DNA of 64,000 nt from the NCBI RefSeq assembly GCF_001529295.1, contig NZ_LLWK01000033.1, positions 1 through 64,000 of the forward strand, in the 5' to 3' direction. The position numbers were made by a program, and so were the translations under genes. Of this stretch, positions 36,236 to 45,403 are shown piece by piece; position 1 is the stretch's first letter, and each line of letters starts with the position of its first letter. The stretch is from Flavobacterium sp. TAB 87 (lineage in GTDB: Bacteria; Bacteroidota; Bacteroidia; Flavobacteriales; Flavobacteriaceae). A model generated the notes under the pieces. That model did no database searches. It was given only the letters and a program-made list of their open reading frames with translations, and was not told the DNA's origin.

Positions 36236-37996
36236 ATGAAAGAATTACGCTATTTAGACAAATACTTTATAAAATATAAGTTCCGTTTCTTTGCCGGAAT
36301 ATTTATCACAATAATCGCACAAATATTCTTTTTATTTACTCCAAAACTAATCAGTAAGTCCTTTAAAGCGATTGAAGATTTCTCGAAAGAAGGAAGCGTA
36401 AGTGTCGAAGTGATTAAAAGCGAATTATTATCTAATATTCTACTTATTATATTAACCGCCATCATCGCTGGATTTTTGACATTTTTAATGCGTCAAACTC
36501 TAATTGTAATGTCGCGTTTGGTCGAATTTGATTTAAAAAATGAAGTATTTGAGCAATATGAAAAATTATCTCAAAACTTTTACAAACAGAATAGAACGGG
36601 AGACTTAATGAATCGGATTAGCGAAGACGTTTCTAAAGTTCGAATGTACGTTGGTCCAGCAGTAATGTATACCATAAACACACTGATTCGCTTTATTATT
36701 GTTTTAATATACATGTTTAATGTTTCGCCAAGACTAACCTTATATACTTTAATTCCGTTACCGATATTATCGTTTTGTATTTTTAAACTTAGTACCGAAA
36801 TCAACATTCGTAGTACTACTTTTCAGCAATATTTATCGAAAGTTTCGAGTTTTACGCAAGAAATATTTTCGGGAATTCGAGTGATAAAAGCCAATTCATT
36901 AGAAGAACAGCATCAGAACAATATGATCAGTCTTGCCAATGAAAGTAAAAGTAAAAGCTTGCATTTGGCCAAAGTACAGTCGCTTTTTGGGCCATTAATG
37001 ATTGCACTTATCGGAATCAGTAATTTAATTGTCATCTACTTTGGAGGAGCCATGTACATTAATGGTACGATAACAAGTATTGGTACGATTGCAGAATTTA
37101 TTTTATACGTGAATATGTTAACTTGGCCCGTTGCTTCATTGGGTTGGATTTCATCTATGGTTCAAGAAGCAGAAGCATCACAGAAACGTCTGAATGAATT
37201 TTTGAAAATTGAACCACAAATTCAGAACAATTCAAATGAGCCTTCTCTTATTGAAGGTGCAATCGCTTTTGAAAATGTCACTTTTATCTATGAAGACACC
37301 AACATCCAAGCTTTAAGTAATGTTAGTTTTACCGTTAAAAAAGGCGAAACTCTGGCTATTTTAGGTAAAACAGGTTCAGGGAAATCAACAATCTTATCGT
37401 TGATCTCTAGATTGTACGATGTAAATGCCGGTCAAGTTACTATTGACGCCAAAGAAATAAGTACTTTAAACCTCAACGATTTAAGAAACAGCATTGGTAT
37501 TGTGCCTCAAGATGCATTCTTGTTTTCAGATAGTATTAAAAATAATATCAAATTTGGAAATCAAGATGCTACAGATGATGAAGTAATGCAAGCGGCTAAA
37601 AATGCTGTAGTTCATGATAATATTATTGCTTTTAACAAACAATATGATACGGTTTTAGGAGAACGCGGAATTACTCTTTCGGGAGGTCAGAAACAGCGTG
37701 TTTCTATTGCTAGAGCAATTATAAAAAATCCTGAGATTTTATTGCTTGATGACTGCTTGTCTGCGGTCGATACAGAGACAGAAGAAACAATTTTGAACAA
37801 CTTATTTGAAATTTGCAAAGACAAAACAACCATTATTGTAAGTCATAGAATATCATCGGCTAAAAATGCGGATAAAATTATCATACTAGATGATGGAAAA
37901 ATCATACAACAAGGTTCTCATAATCAACTGATAAATCAAGAAGGCTATTATTCGGCCCTGTATGTTAAGCAACTTTCAGAAAAAGAATTACTTTAA
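36236..37996 (+). CDS. ABC exporter half-transporter, MdlA/MsbA-like
   Basis: A six-helix exporter domain (about 1-310) is fused to an ATPase domain with Walker A GKTGSGKS, signature LSGGQKQRVSIARA, Walker B LLLDDCLSAVD and switch histidine in VSHR. The residue after Walker B is Asp instead of the usual catalytic Glu (DDCLSAVD), as in MdlA/YheI-type subunits, so one ATP site may be weak. Substrate unknown. The next gene follows after 64 bases. Confidence 0.93.
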   Translation: MKELRYLDKYFIKYKFRFFAGIFITIIAQIFFLFTPKLISKSFKAIEDFSKEGSVSVEVIKSELLSNILLIILTAIIAGFLTFLMRQTLIVMSRLVEFDLKNEVFEQYEKLSQNFYKQNRTGDLMNRISEDVSKVRMYVGPAVMYTINTLIRFIIVLIYMFNVSPRLTLYTLIPLPILSFCIFKLSTEINIRSTTFQQYLSKVSSFTQEIFSGIRVIKANSLEEQHQNNMISLANESKSKSLHLAKVQSLFGPLMIALIGISNLIVIYFGGAMYINGTITSIGTIAEFILYVNMLTWPVASLGWISSMVQEAEASQKRLNEFLKIEPQIQNNSNEPSLIEGAIAFENVTFIYEDTNIQALSNVSFTVKKGETLAILGKTGSGKSTILSLISRLYDVNAGQVTIDAKEISTLNLNDLRNSIGIVPQDAFLFSDSIKNNIKFGNQDATDDEVMQAAKNAVVHDNIIAFNKQYDTVLGERGITLSGGQKQRVSIARAIIKNPEILLLDDCLSAVDTETEETILNNLFEICKDKTTIIVSHRISSAKNADKIIILDDGKIIQQGSHNQLINQEGYYSALYVKQLSEKELL

Positions 37997-38060
37997 TTGT
38001 TGGATAATAGATAATTTTTTAAGATTTTTGATTGCTATTAAAAAAAATGATAGAAAGATT

Positions 38061-38438
38061 ATGAGAGAAAATGACCTATTAGAAAAAGAAGAAATTTTTT
38101 CAAAGGTGCTTCGCGCTGGACGAAGAACGTATTTCTTTGACGTTAGAGCTACAAAAGCTGACGATTATTACATTACAATAACAGAGAGTAAGAAATTTAC
38201 TGAAGAAGACGGATCTTTTCATTTCAAAAAACACAAAATTTACTTGTACAAAGAAGATTTTAGTGCTTTCGCAGAGATTTTAGGCGATATGACCTCTTAC
38301 GTATTGAATCATAAAGGAGAAGAAGTTATTTCTGAAAGACATCAAAAAGACTTCAAAAGAGAAACATTGATAGAGAAAAATGAAGATTTCGTTCCGCAAA
38401 CTTCAACATTCACTGATATAGAATTTGACGATATTTAA
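38061..38438 (+). CDS. DUF3276 PUR-alpha-like nucleic acid-binding protein
   Basis: 125 residues from the ATG at 38061; the frame continues upstream into the ABC gene but relatives start near MRENDLLEKEEIFSKVLRAG. The beta-rich PUR repeat contains RRTYFFDVRATKADDYYITITESKK and KIYLYKEDF. Members bind single-stranded DNA or RNA in structural work on Bacteroidota homologues; the cellular role is unclear. The acidic C-terminus ends DIEFDDI. Confidence 0.92.
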   Translation: MRENDLLEKEEIFSKVLRAGRRTYFFDVRATKADDYYITITESKKFTEEDGSFHFKKHKIYLYKEDFSAFAEILGDMTSYVLNHKGEEVISERHQKDFKRETLIEKNEDFVPQTSTFTDIEFDDI

Positions 38439-38459
38439 TCGTTAATTCCAATAGAATTT

Positions 38460-38494
38460 AAAAGTCCAAAACTGAAGTTTTGGACTTTTTTTTT
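38460..38494 (+). terminator. Terminator after the DUF3276 gene
   Basis: AAAGTCCAAAACT pairs with AGTTTTGGACTTT around a 3-4-base loop, then nine T. Confidence 0.85.
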
Positions 38495-38526
38495 ATACTT
38501 TCGGAGTTAATAAAAAATAGTTTTTA

Positions 38527-39075
38527 ATGAAACCACATCTATTAGTTTTATCTGGTCTGGGTAATTCTGGCGAGCAACATTGGCAAACCTATTGGCAAAA
38601 GCTATATGCAAATTCGTCGAAAGTACAGCAACAAAATTGGGATGAACCCCAACTCAAAGATTGGTTATATGCGTTAGATGAATCAATTGCAAAACTAGAT
38701 CAGCCAACAGTTTTGGTTGCTCACAGCTTGGCGGTTTCGTTAGTTTTACATTGGAGCAAAAGTAATGCTAATTCACATATTGTCGGAGCTTTATTGGTTG
38801 CGCCAGCAGATGTAGATTCTCCCCAACATACGCCCGACTGTATTCGGAATTTTGCACCAATTCCCATGCATCAATTGCCATTTCCAAGCATTGTGGTTGC
38901 CAGCGAAAACGATCCTTACGCATCTATCGCTAGAAAAAAAGAATTCGCAGAACACTGGGGAAGCGATTTTGTAAACGTGGGCTGCAAAGGACATATAAAC
39001 TCAGAATCTAATTTACATTTTTGGGAAGAAGGACAAGAGATCTTGCAGCAATTGATTACTAAAATGGACAATTAG
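38527..39075 (+). CDS. RBBP9/YdeN-family serine hydrolase
   Basis: A small alpha/beta hydrolase of the DUF1234-type family. The 182 residues show SGLGNSGEQHWQTYWQ near the start, the nucleophile serine in VAHSLAVSL, an aspartate in ENDPYAS and the histidine in GCKGHINSES, completing the triad. Its stop overlaps the convergent tRNA-binding gene by 4 bases. Natural substrate unknown. Confidence 0.92.
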   Translation: MKPHLLVLSGLGNSGEQHWQTYWQKLYANSSKVQQQNWDEPQLKDWLYALDESIAKLDQPTVLVAHSLAVSLVLHWSKSNANSHIVGALLVAPADVDSPQHTPDCIRNFAPIPMHQLPFPSIVVASENDPYASIARKKEFAEHWGSDFVNVGCKGHINSESNLHFWEEGQEILQQLITKMDN

Positions 39076-39407
39076 CCAATTCGCAATCCATTTTCTATTT
39101 TAGAATCTGGTGCTAATAAAATTACATCACCCTCAACTCCTACTGCGCCTAAAATCAAACATTCACTATTAAATTTTCCGATTTGTTTGGTTGGAAAATT
39201 AACAACTGCAACGATTTGTCGGTTTACCAATTCTCCTTTAGAATATCTTTTTGTAATTTGTGCTGAAGTTTTACGAATGCCAATTAAAGAACCAAAATCA
39301 ATTTTCAGTTGAAACGCCGGTTTTCGAGCTTCAGGAAAATCGTTAACTTCTAGTATCGTTCCTACGCGCATTTCAACTCTTTCAAACTCTGACCACGATA
39401 AATCCAT
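39072..39407 (-). CDS. csaA: CsaA-like tRNA-binding protein
   Basis: A single OB-fold of the EMAP-II/Trbp111 class. The 111 residues contain FERVEMRVGTI, ITKRYSKGELVNRQIVAVVNFP and the C-terminal SECLILGA. In Bacillus CsaA is described as a chaperone with export-related activity, but the fold binds tRNA. No partner domain is fused. Confidence 0.92.
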   Translation of the reverse strand: MDLSWSEFERVEMRVGTILEVNDFPEARKPAFQLKIDFGSLIGIRKTSAQITKRYSKGELVNRQIVAVVNFPTKQIGKFNSECLILGAVGVEGDVILLAPDSKIENGLRIG

Positions 39408-39536
39408 TGTTTCTTTTTTTTAATTGAATTGAAACTCAAATTTAGTTAAATTATCTAATCTAATACTCGCACGTAAATCCATTCTCTTAATTGTCAGTTA
39501 GCCAGAAGTTTTGTTTAACTTTATAAAAAAAATCGA

Positions 39537-40091
39537 ATGTCAATGACACTTTCCAACATGTTGCCACTGGGAACAATTGCTCCCGAATTTAGACTCCCAG
39601 ACACCAATTCAAATTACGATTATTCTTTTTCCGATTTAAAAGGTTCCTTAGGCACTTTGGTAATTTTTATGTGCAATAATTGTCCGTTTGTCCTTCATGC
39701 CATCGAAGAAATTGAAATGATTTCGAATGATTATCGCGTACAAGGAATTGGAGTAATCGCCATTTCGAGCAATGACGTTCTAAAAAACCCGCACGATAGT
39801 CCTGCTTTAATGACTGCATTTGCTTTTGACAATAAAATCGACTTTCCGTATTTATTCGATGCGACACAAGAGGTAGCCAAGGCTTACGACGCTGTGTGTA
39901 CGCCCGATTTTTACTTATTTGACAGCAATGACAAGTTAATGTATCGCGGACAATTGGACGATTCTAGGCCACACAATGGCATTAGTTTAAGCGGAAATGA
40001 TTTGCGAGGCGCTATTGACTCTATAATTTATAACAGAACTTTAAAAGAACCGCAAAAACCAAGTGAAGGTTGTGCTATCCAATGGAAATAA
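39537..40091 (+). CDS. Thioredoxin-fold protein, AhpC/TSA-like
   Basis: A thioredoxin-like domain with CNNCPFVLHAI near 45-50 as a CxxC redox motif and the TCTPDFYLFD cis-proline region (here VCTPDFYLFDSNDKL). No signal peptide, so cytoplasmic. It matches the thioredoxin family group that reads LxMCNxCPxV and is common in marine and soil bacteria. Redox partner unknown. Confidence 0.9.
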   Translation: MSMTLSNMLPLGTIAPEFRLPDTNSNYDYSFSDLKGSLGTLVIFMCNNCPFVLHAIEEIEMISNDYRVQGIGVIAISSNDVLKNPHDSPALMTAFAFDNKIDFPYLFDATQEVAKAYDAVCTPDFYLFDSNDKLMYRGQLDDSRPHNGISLSGNDLRGAIDSIIYNRTLKEPQKPSEGCAIQWK

Positions 40092-40112
40092 ATAAAATAA
40101 AATTACGATACA

Positions 40113-40154
40113 AACAAAAAAACCAATCAGCAATAAAGTGATTGGTTTTTTTTA
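40113..40154. terminator. Bidirectional terminator after the thioredoxin-like gene
   Basis: AAAAAACCAATCA pairs with TGATTGGTTTTTT around an 8-9-base loop. It also serves the convergent PPIase gene. Confidence 0.85.
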
Positions 40155-40171
40155 GATAGTATAACAATGTA

Positions 40172-41104
40172 TTATTTTACGTCCATTAATTCTACATCAA
40201 AAATCAAAGTAGCATCACCAGGAATTACTCCTCCTGCACCAGCTGAACCGTATCCTAGATGAGATGGTATAACAAAACGAGCTTTATCTCCAACTTTCAA
40301 CAAAGCAATACCTTCGTCCCATCCTTCGATAACTTGTCCAACCCCTAATTTAAATTCAATTGGTTTTTTTCTTGGGTAAGAAGAATCAAAAACTTTTCCG
40401 TTCTCTAATGAACCTTCATAATGAACTGATACTGTTTTTCCTTTTGCAGCTTGCTTTCCTTCACCTTTTTGAATCATTTTATAACGCAATCCGCTTTCTG
40501 TTTTATCAAAACCAGCAGCCAATTTTTCCATTTCAGCTTCTGCTGCTTCTTTTTGAGCAGATTCTCTTTTGGCGCGTGAGCCTTCAAAAGTTCTAAAAGC
40601 TTCTACTGCATTCCACTTTTCAGCTTCTGCACCTACTCTAATTATTTCTAGACTTTCGATAAGATCTCCTTGCTCTACAGCATCAACCACATCTTGCCCT
40701 TCGATCACATAACCAAAAACAGTATGCTTGTTATTTAAGTGCGGAGTTGGTCCATGAGTGATAAAAAATTGAGAACCATTAGTACCAGCTCCAGCGTTTG
40801 CCATAGACAAAACTCCCGGACGATCGTGTTTTAATGTTGGGTGAAATTCATCATCAAATTTATAACCAGGCCCACCAGTTCCGCTTCCTTGTGGACAACC
40901 ACCTTGAATCATAAAATCTGAAATTACACGGTGAAAACTCAATCCATCGTAATATTTAGTTCCTTGTGGTTTTGCCGAATTTTCTAAATTACCTTCAGCC
41001 AAAGCTACAAAGTTACCTACTGTTCCTGGCGTTAAATCGTCTGTTAGTTTTACTAAAATTGAACCTTTAGCCGTGTTGAATTTAGCGTATATTCCGTTTT
41101 CCAT
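40172..41104 (-). CDS. Cyclophilin-FKBP fusion peptidyl-prolyl isomerase
   Basis: Two unrelated prolyl isomerase folds in one protein: a cyclophilin domain (about 1-165, with [22 protein letters not shown] and GSQFFIT), a charged helical linker (about 168-200), and an FKBP domain (about 205-310, with [18 protein letters not shown] and GWDEGI). Such dual immunophilins were described from Flavobacterium johnsoniae and Toxoplasma. I start at the ATG at 41104 (310 residues) because the upstream TTG at 41131 is part of the promoter. No signal peptide, so cytoplasmic. Confidence 0.95.
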   Translation of the reverse strand: MENGIYAKFNTAKGSILVKLTDDLTPGTVGNFVALAEGNLENSAKPQGTKYYDGLSFHRVISDFMIQGGCPQGSGTGGPGYKFDDEFHPTLKHDRPGVLSMANAGAGTNGSQFFITHGPTPHLNNKHTVFGYVIEGQDVVDAVEQGDLIESLEIIRVGAEAEKWNAVEAFRTFEGSRAKRESAQKEAAEAEMEKLAAGFDKTESGLRYKMIQKGEGKQAAKGKTVSVHYEGSLENGKVFDSSYPRKKPIEFKLGVGQVIEGWDEGIALLKVGDKARFVIPSHLGYGSAGAGGVIPGDATLIFDVELMDVK

Positions 41105-41128
41105 TATTTTAATATTTTTTATTGAATG

Positions 41129-41136
41129 CAAATTTA
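41129..41136 (-). promoter_or_regulatory. Promoter box of the PPIase gene
   Basis: TAAATTTG on the minus strand; its TTG would otherwise be read as a start codon. The ATG at 41104 lies 25 bases on. Confidence 0.65.
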
Positions 41137-41148
41137 CAAATTAATTTC

Positions 41149-42333
41149 TTATCCGTTTGTTGTTTCCAATCGTTTCGTTTTTGATTTGTACGTATAGCCG
41201 TAAACTGCAAAAGCGAGAGCTGATAAAACCATACACCCTAAAGTGACTGCATGCCAACCGCCATATTGCCATAAAAACAATCCAAAGGCAGAACCTGCAG
41301 CGGTTCCTAAAAAGCTAAAAGACATAAAAACAGTGTTCATTCTATTTCTGGCTTCGGGCAAAATTGAATATACGCGTGTTTGATTGGAAATGTGAACGCC
41401 TTGGATACCAATATCGATTAAAACAATTCCGATTACGATTCCGATCACACTTGTTCCTGAAAAGTAAAAAACCAAGAAGCTCAAGACCATTAAAGCACAT
41501 CCATAACCAACTGCAATACGAGAACCGCCTTTGTCCCCTAATTTACCAACCAATGGTGCCGCTAAAGCACCTGAAGCACCTACGATTCCAAAAAGACCAA
41601 TTGTTGCGCTATTAAAGTTAAAAGGAGCATCGGACAGTAACAAAACCATCGTGGTCCAAAATGCACCAAATTGCGCAAAACAAAAAACATTAATTGCAGT
41701 AGCCTCTCTTAACAAGGGTTGTTCTTTTATTAATGTAAACAAAGAACGAATTAGTTGTCCGTACGAACCTTCAAATGTTGGTTTATTAAAAGGAAATTCT
41801 CTTTGAATAACGATTAGCAGCAATAAAATCAATCCTGCTGCGATCCAAAACATGGCGCGCCAGCCCCATAGTTCGCCTACAAAACCGCTTAAAGTTCTTG
41901 AAAGTAAAATACCAACCAATAAACCACTCATAATTGTTCCTACTACTTTTCCTCTCTGACTCGGCTCGCTTAAAGAAGCTGCCAAAGGCAAAATTAATTG
42001 AGGAACTATAGAAGTAATTCCGATCAGTAGAGAGGCTATCTCTAAAATAAAATAACTTTTTGCTGTGGCCGCTATAATCAAAGCAATGACCGAAGCAAAA
42101 GTGGTTACTACTATTTGTTTTTTACGCTCTATTTTATCACCAAGCGGAACCATAAAAAACAGTCCTATAGCATAACCGGCTTGTGTTAGATAGGTTATTG
42201 AACCTGCATCTGCCTCTTTAATTCCGAATTCTTTTGCTATTAAAACAATAAGAGGCTGACAATAATATAAGTTTGCAACAATTAATCCCGTGCAAACTGC
42301 CATAAACAGGACTTTAGACTTTGATAAATTCAT
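41149..42333 (-). CDS. MFS transporter
   Basis: Twelve hydrophobic segments over 394 residues with the MFS loop 2-3 motif in GDKIERKKQIV and a related copy in the second half (GKLGDKGGSRIAVG). It resembles the drug-efflux DHA1 group (YnfM-like). The promoter TATTTTTG (42338-42345) lies so close that the transcript would be almost leaderless. Substrate unknown. Confidence 0.92.
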   Translation of the reverse strand: MNLSKSKVLFMAVCTGLIVANLYYCQPLIVLIAKEFGIKEADAGSITYLTQAGYAIGLFFMVPLGDKIERKKQIVVTTFASVIALIIAATAKSYFILEIASLLIGITSIVPQLILPLAASLSEPSQRGKVVGTIMSGLLVGILLSRTLSGFVGELWGWRAMFWIAAGLILLLLIVIQREFPFNKPTFEGSYGQLIRSLFTLIKEQPLLREATAINVFCFAQFGAFWTTMVLLLSDAPFNFNSATIGLFGIVGASGALAAPLVGKLGDKGGSRIAVGYGCALMVLSFLVFYFSGTSVIGIVIGIVLIDIGIQGVHISNQTRVYSILPEARNRMNTVFMSFSFLGTAAGSAFGLFLWQYGGWHAVTLGCMVLSALAFAVYGYTYKSKTKRLETTNG

Positions 42334-42337
42334 TTTG

Positions 42338-42345
42338 CAAAAATA
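42338..42345 (-). promoter_or_regulatory. Promoter box of the MFS gene
   Basis: TATTTTTG on the minus strand, only 4 bases before the start codon at 42333, suggesting a leaderless or near-leaderless mRNA. Confidence 0.55.
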
Positions 42346-42723
42346 CTACTTCATTCAAAAAAATTAAAAAAACGATTGTTATAAATTCTTTAAAAAAACA
42401 ATTAAGCGAACAGTACTAATTTATAGTAGAAAAATGCATCTTCAGACCTACACCAAGTTCTATTACGAACTCTGAACTTCGGTTTATAAGTATTCAACTA
42501 TATTTCTACTGCATTTAATATAGGCTAGTAACACAGTGAGATAAATTACTTCAAAAATATTTTATAGGCGCGTAAAGTAAAAGTTACCGTTATTTTTATT
42601 TTATTTAGAAGATTCTGTTTTATAATCTTTTGAGAATTTATAGCTAAAAATCCAAGTATAAAATGTCTTTTTTAATTTATGTAAACGCATTATAAATTGA
42701 TAAAAAGCAACGACTTAAAAAAA
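42346..42723. other. Gene-free stretch between the MFS and GlcG-like genes
   Basis: No open frame worth naming on either strand, no tRNA, and no strong terminator. Short imperfect repeats occur around 42450-42480 (AAGTTCTATTACGAACT-like). It may be decayed coding sequence. Confidence 0.5.
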
Positions 42724-43200
42724 TTACTGACTCATCGCTTTCAATCCAGCTTTTGCAATACGAACATCTTCACTACCGTGCGCACCGCCAACACCTATGC
42801 CGCCGACAACTTTCTCATTTATAAAAATTGGAATTCCACCATCCATTATTAATATATTTTCATCCAAAAAACGAATGTCTTCAGGAATAGAACCGTCTTT
42901 GATGCCTTTTGCAATTACAGCGGTTTCCCTTTTTTGAGAGCAAGCGGTAAATGCTTTTTTGTAGCTTGCTCTAATAGTATGCACGCCAGCATTGTGGTGT
43001 CTAATAACCGCAAGCGTTTGTCCTGACTTATCTACAATAGTAATTGTTACAAACAGACCTTGTTTTTCGGCTTCATTAAAAGCGGCTTGAGCCATTTGGG
43101 CTGCCATACTACCTGTCAATACAGGTTCTGTTATACCGTTGTTTTGAGCATTTATCATTGTGCAAAAATTTATAAGAAATAGTAAGAAGAGCTTCTTCAT
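42724..43200 (-). CDS. Exported GlcG/HbpS-family protein, copy 1
   Basis: Signal peptide (about 1-18, ending MINA) followed by the GlcG/HbpS fold: [43 protein letters not shown] and the glycine-rich [15 protein letters not shown]. Members of this fold bind haem (HbpS) or act in glycolate or corrinoid-related pathways. It is the last gene of a three-gene set with a secreted hydroxyisourate hydrolase and a paralogue at 43753. Confidence 0.9.
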   Translation of the reverse strand: MKKLFLLFLINFCTMINAQNNGITEPVLTGSMAAQMAQAAFNEAEKQGLFVTITIVDKSGQTLAVIRHHNAGVHTIRASYKKAFTACSQKRETAVIAKGIKDGSIPEDIRFLDENILIMDGGIPIFINEKVVGGIGVGGAHGSEDVRIAKAGLKAMSQ

Positions 43201-43332
43201 GTTTTAATTTTTTAAAGTTTTAATACAAATAATGTTCAAAACGCAAATAGCTTAAAAACCATATACACTTTGAACATTATGCATGCACCTCTATTCTTGA
43301 TATAGCGACACAAAATTTAAACTCTCTTTTTA

Positions 43333-43746
43333 TTAATTGCCTCTGTACGTCGCGTATCCAAAAGCAGATAAAGTAATTGGAACATGATAATGCTTACCAT
43401 CTTTAATTTCAAATACAACTTCTATAAAAGGATAAAAAGACGTTTGATTTAATTTTGTAAAATAAGGTTCTGTAAAATAAGTTAGTTTATAGATACCGTT
43501 ATGATTACCTTCTTTAGTTTCTTTTAGAAAATCAGGGATACGGCCATTTGCATCGGTGATTTTCTCATCAATTAGAGTCCATTTACCTTTTAGATCTTGT
43601 TTAGAAAGACTAATTTTTACATTTGGAGCAGGTTCTCCTTTAGTAATATCTAAAATATGACTTGACAATTGGTATTTTGCTTCCTGTGCAAAACTAACAC
43701 TTGCTATAGCAAGCATTAAGACGATAAAAAAATTCTTTGTTTTCAT
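43333..43746 (-). CDS. uraH: Secreted hydroxyisourate hydrolase (transthyretin-like)
   Basis: Opens 5-hydroxyisourate, the product of urate oxidation. Signal peptide (about 1-20, ending SVSFA), then the transthyretin-like fold: LSSHILDI with the catalytic His, ANGRIP with the Arg, and HYHVPITLSAFGYATYRGN with the second His. The family ends in YRGS; here it is YRGN. 137 residues including the signal. It starts 6 bases after the GlcG-like gene stop (43753). No other purine genes are in view. Confidence 0.9.
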   Translation of the reverse strand: MKTKNFFIVLMLAIASVSFAQEAKYQLSSHILDITKGEPAPNVKISLSKQDLKGKWTLIDEKITDANGRIPDFLKETKEGNHNGIYKLTYFTEPYFTKLNQTSFYPFIEVVFEIKDGKHYHVPITLSAFGYATYRGN

Positions 43747-43752
43747 GTTCTA

Positions 43753-44247
43753 TTATTTATTTGTTTTAAATCCTAAATTCTCTACAGTTTTCAACGCAAT
43801 ATTATGGTCATTTTCTCCGCTACCTCCCCCAGAAACACCTAAGCTTCCAACTAATTCTCCGTTTTGCCAAATAGGAACACCACCTCCTAACAACAACAGT
43901 TCTGGTAGCGTGTTTAAGTTCTTTGCGTCTTCAGTTGTAGTGGCATTTTTCATCAATATATAACTCGCGGTCTTTGTAGAAAGCGATGTGTAAGCTTTTC
44001 TTCTAGAAGCCTCCGTATTGTGCGGCCCAACATTATCTGCTTTAAGCAAAAGTAAAACTACACCCGAAGAATTAAGCACTGCAATGGATACATTTTTATC
44101 GAGTTTTTTAGCTTCAACATTCGCCATTTCTGCTAATTTTAATGCACCAGCTTGATTTAAACTACTCAGTTTTTCGACGTACTGTGCAGACAAATTACAA
44201 GATATAAAGAGTATTATGGCCATCAACACACATTTTCTTTTTTCCAT
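43753..44247 (-). CDS. Exported GlcG/HbpS-family protein, copy 2
   Basis: Signal peptide (about 1-21, ending NLSA), then the same fold as the protein at 42724: KKLDKNVSIAVLNSSGVVLLLLKADNVGPHNTEASRRKAYTS and LGVSGGGSGENDHNIA. It is the first gene of the set. The two paralogues differ clearly in sequence, so they are not a recent duplication. Confidence 0.9.
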   Translation of the reverse strand: MEKRKCVLMAIILFISCNLSAQYVEKLSSLNQAGALKLAEMANVEAKKLDKNVSIAVLNSSGVVLLLLKADNVGPHNTEASRRKAYTSLSTKTASYILMKNATTTEDAKNLNTLPELLLLGGGVPIWQNGELVGSLGVSGGGSGENDHNIALKTVENLGFKTNK

Positions 44248-44328
44248 TTTTTATATTTATTTAATTATGAGCAAATTATTTTTGATTGTAATTTTCATTT
44301 GATGCTAAGTTCTAAATTCTAAAAGAAT

Positions 44329-44925
44329 TTAGAACTCCTTTTTATTAAGCAAAATTCTTTTTTTTACTTTACTCAAAAACTCGTGCGAAATTCCCAAATA
44401 CGCGGCAATTTGATGCTGTGCTATTCTTTGCGACAATGTCGGATACCGTTCATTAAAATCTAAATATCTCTTATCTGCATTTTTATGAAGCATACTAATT
44501 ATTCGCAATTGCATGGATGCTAACGATTTTTGATTCATTATTCGGAACAGCTTTTCTACTTTCGGAATATCTTCGTACAATTGCTCTTTTGCAGCTTTAC
44601 TAATTGTTAATACCACTGAATCTTCTAATGCTTGAATATTTAGTTTTGACATTTGACCTGAAACAAAGCTTCCGACATCCAAAATCCACCAATCTTCAAT
44701 AGCAAAATACAGTATGTGCTCCTTAATATTTTCACCTTGATAAAAAATCTTAAAACAACCTTCAATTACGTAACTTTCAAATTCACAAACCTCGCCTTGT
44801 TTTAAAATAATAGTATTTTTTTCTATTTTCTGAAGAGAATAAAAAGAAGTAAAATGTGCCAATTCGTCTTCAGATAAGTCAACGTATTTTAAAATATTTT
44901 CTTGAAAAGAAGTATATATAATCAT
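44329..44925 (-). CDS. Crp/Fnr-family transcriptional regulator
   Basis: A cNMP-binding beta-roll (about 25-125) and a winged helix with HQIAAYLGISHEFLSKVKKR. It lacks FNR cluster cysteines. It lies 81 bases upstream of the GlcG/HIUase cluster on the same strand, and resembles the regulator at 20358, so it is the likely local controller. Confidence 0.9.
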   Translation of the reverse strand: MIIYTSFQENILKYVDLSEDELAHFTSFYSLQKIEKNTIILKQGEVCEFESYVIEGCFKIFYQGENIKEHILYFAIEDWWILDVGSFVSGQMSKLNIQALEDSVVLTISKAAKEQLYEDIPKVEKLFRIMNQKSLASMQLRIISMLHKNADKRYLDFNERYPTLSQRIAQHQIAAYLGISHEFLSKVKKRILLNKKEF

Positions 44926-45367
44926 ACAGCTAATTTACAAAATTCTAAAATCACTATTTCAAAAGAAAATCAACTATTTCACTTTACTATTTTTGTTTAT
45001 TCTTCATCGGCAAAATTAAAACGATTCCTAAAAACTAACTCTTGAACTAGTTCAACAAGTAATTGCTTAAATATTAAATTAATCTTAAAAACCGACAAAA
45101 CTATGTATCGAAGAGATTCTAACGCAAATTAAAAACTTGCTCTTGAAGATTTAATTTTTTAATTTATTAATATTTATAATTTTTAAGCCTGCTATAACTG
45201 ACGATTATAAAGATGGCAGAGAAACAGCAATTTTAAAAGAGTTTACACAGCATCGCAAAGCACAATTGACGCTTCATTATTATTGAAAATATACTTACAA
45301 AAGGACGACAACAAATATCTATCTCGATTTAAATTATACTTTTAGGTTCTTATTTGAAAAAAAACTA
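44926..45367. other. Gap with a possible gene remnant
   Basis: No complete gene. A plus-strand frame from 45185 to a TGA at 45284-45286 reads KPAITDDYKDGRETAILKEF and 13 more residues with a protein-like composition, but it has no start codon and is blocked by a stop upstream. It may be the tail of a lost gene. Confidence 0.35.
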
Positions 45368-45403
45368 TACTTTTGTTTATTAAATTTCCATAAATGATGA
45401 ACA
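45368..45403 (+). promoter_or_regulatory. Promoter and putative operator of the MerR regulator
   Basis: The -7 box TACTTTTG (45368-45375) overlaps an inverted repeat TGTTTAT (45374-45380) - N16 - ATGAACA (45397-45403), 6 of 7 bases symmetrical. It has the same spacing as the perfect repeats before crtI and at 55471-55500, and its right half covers the start codon region, suggesting autoregulation. Confidence 0.55.

Noticed and set aside
44994..45023. TGTTTAT upstream of the Crp/Fnr gene as another island operator
   Set aside because: No matching right half-site at 16 bases; only TAAAACG is found.
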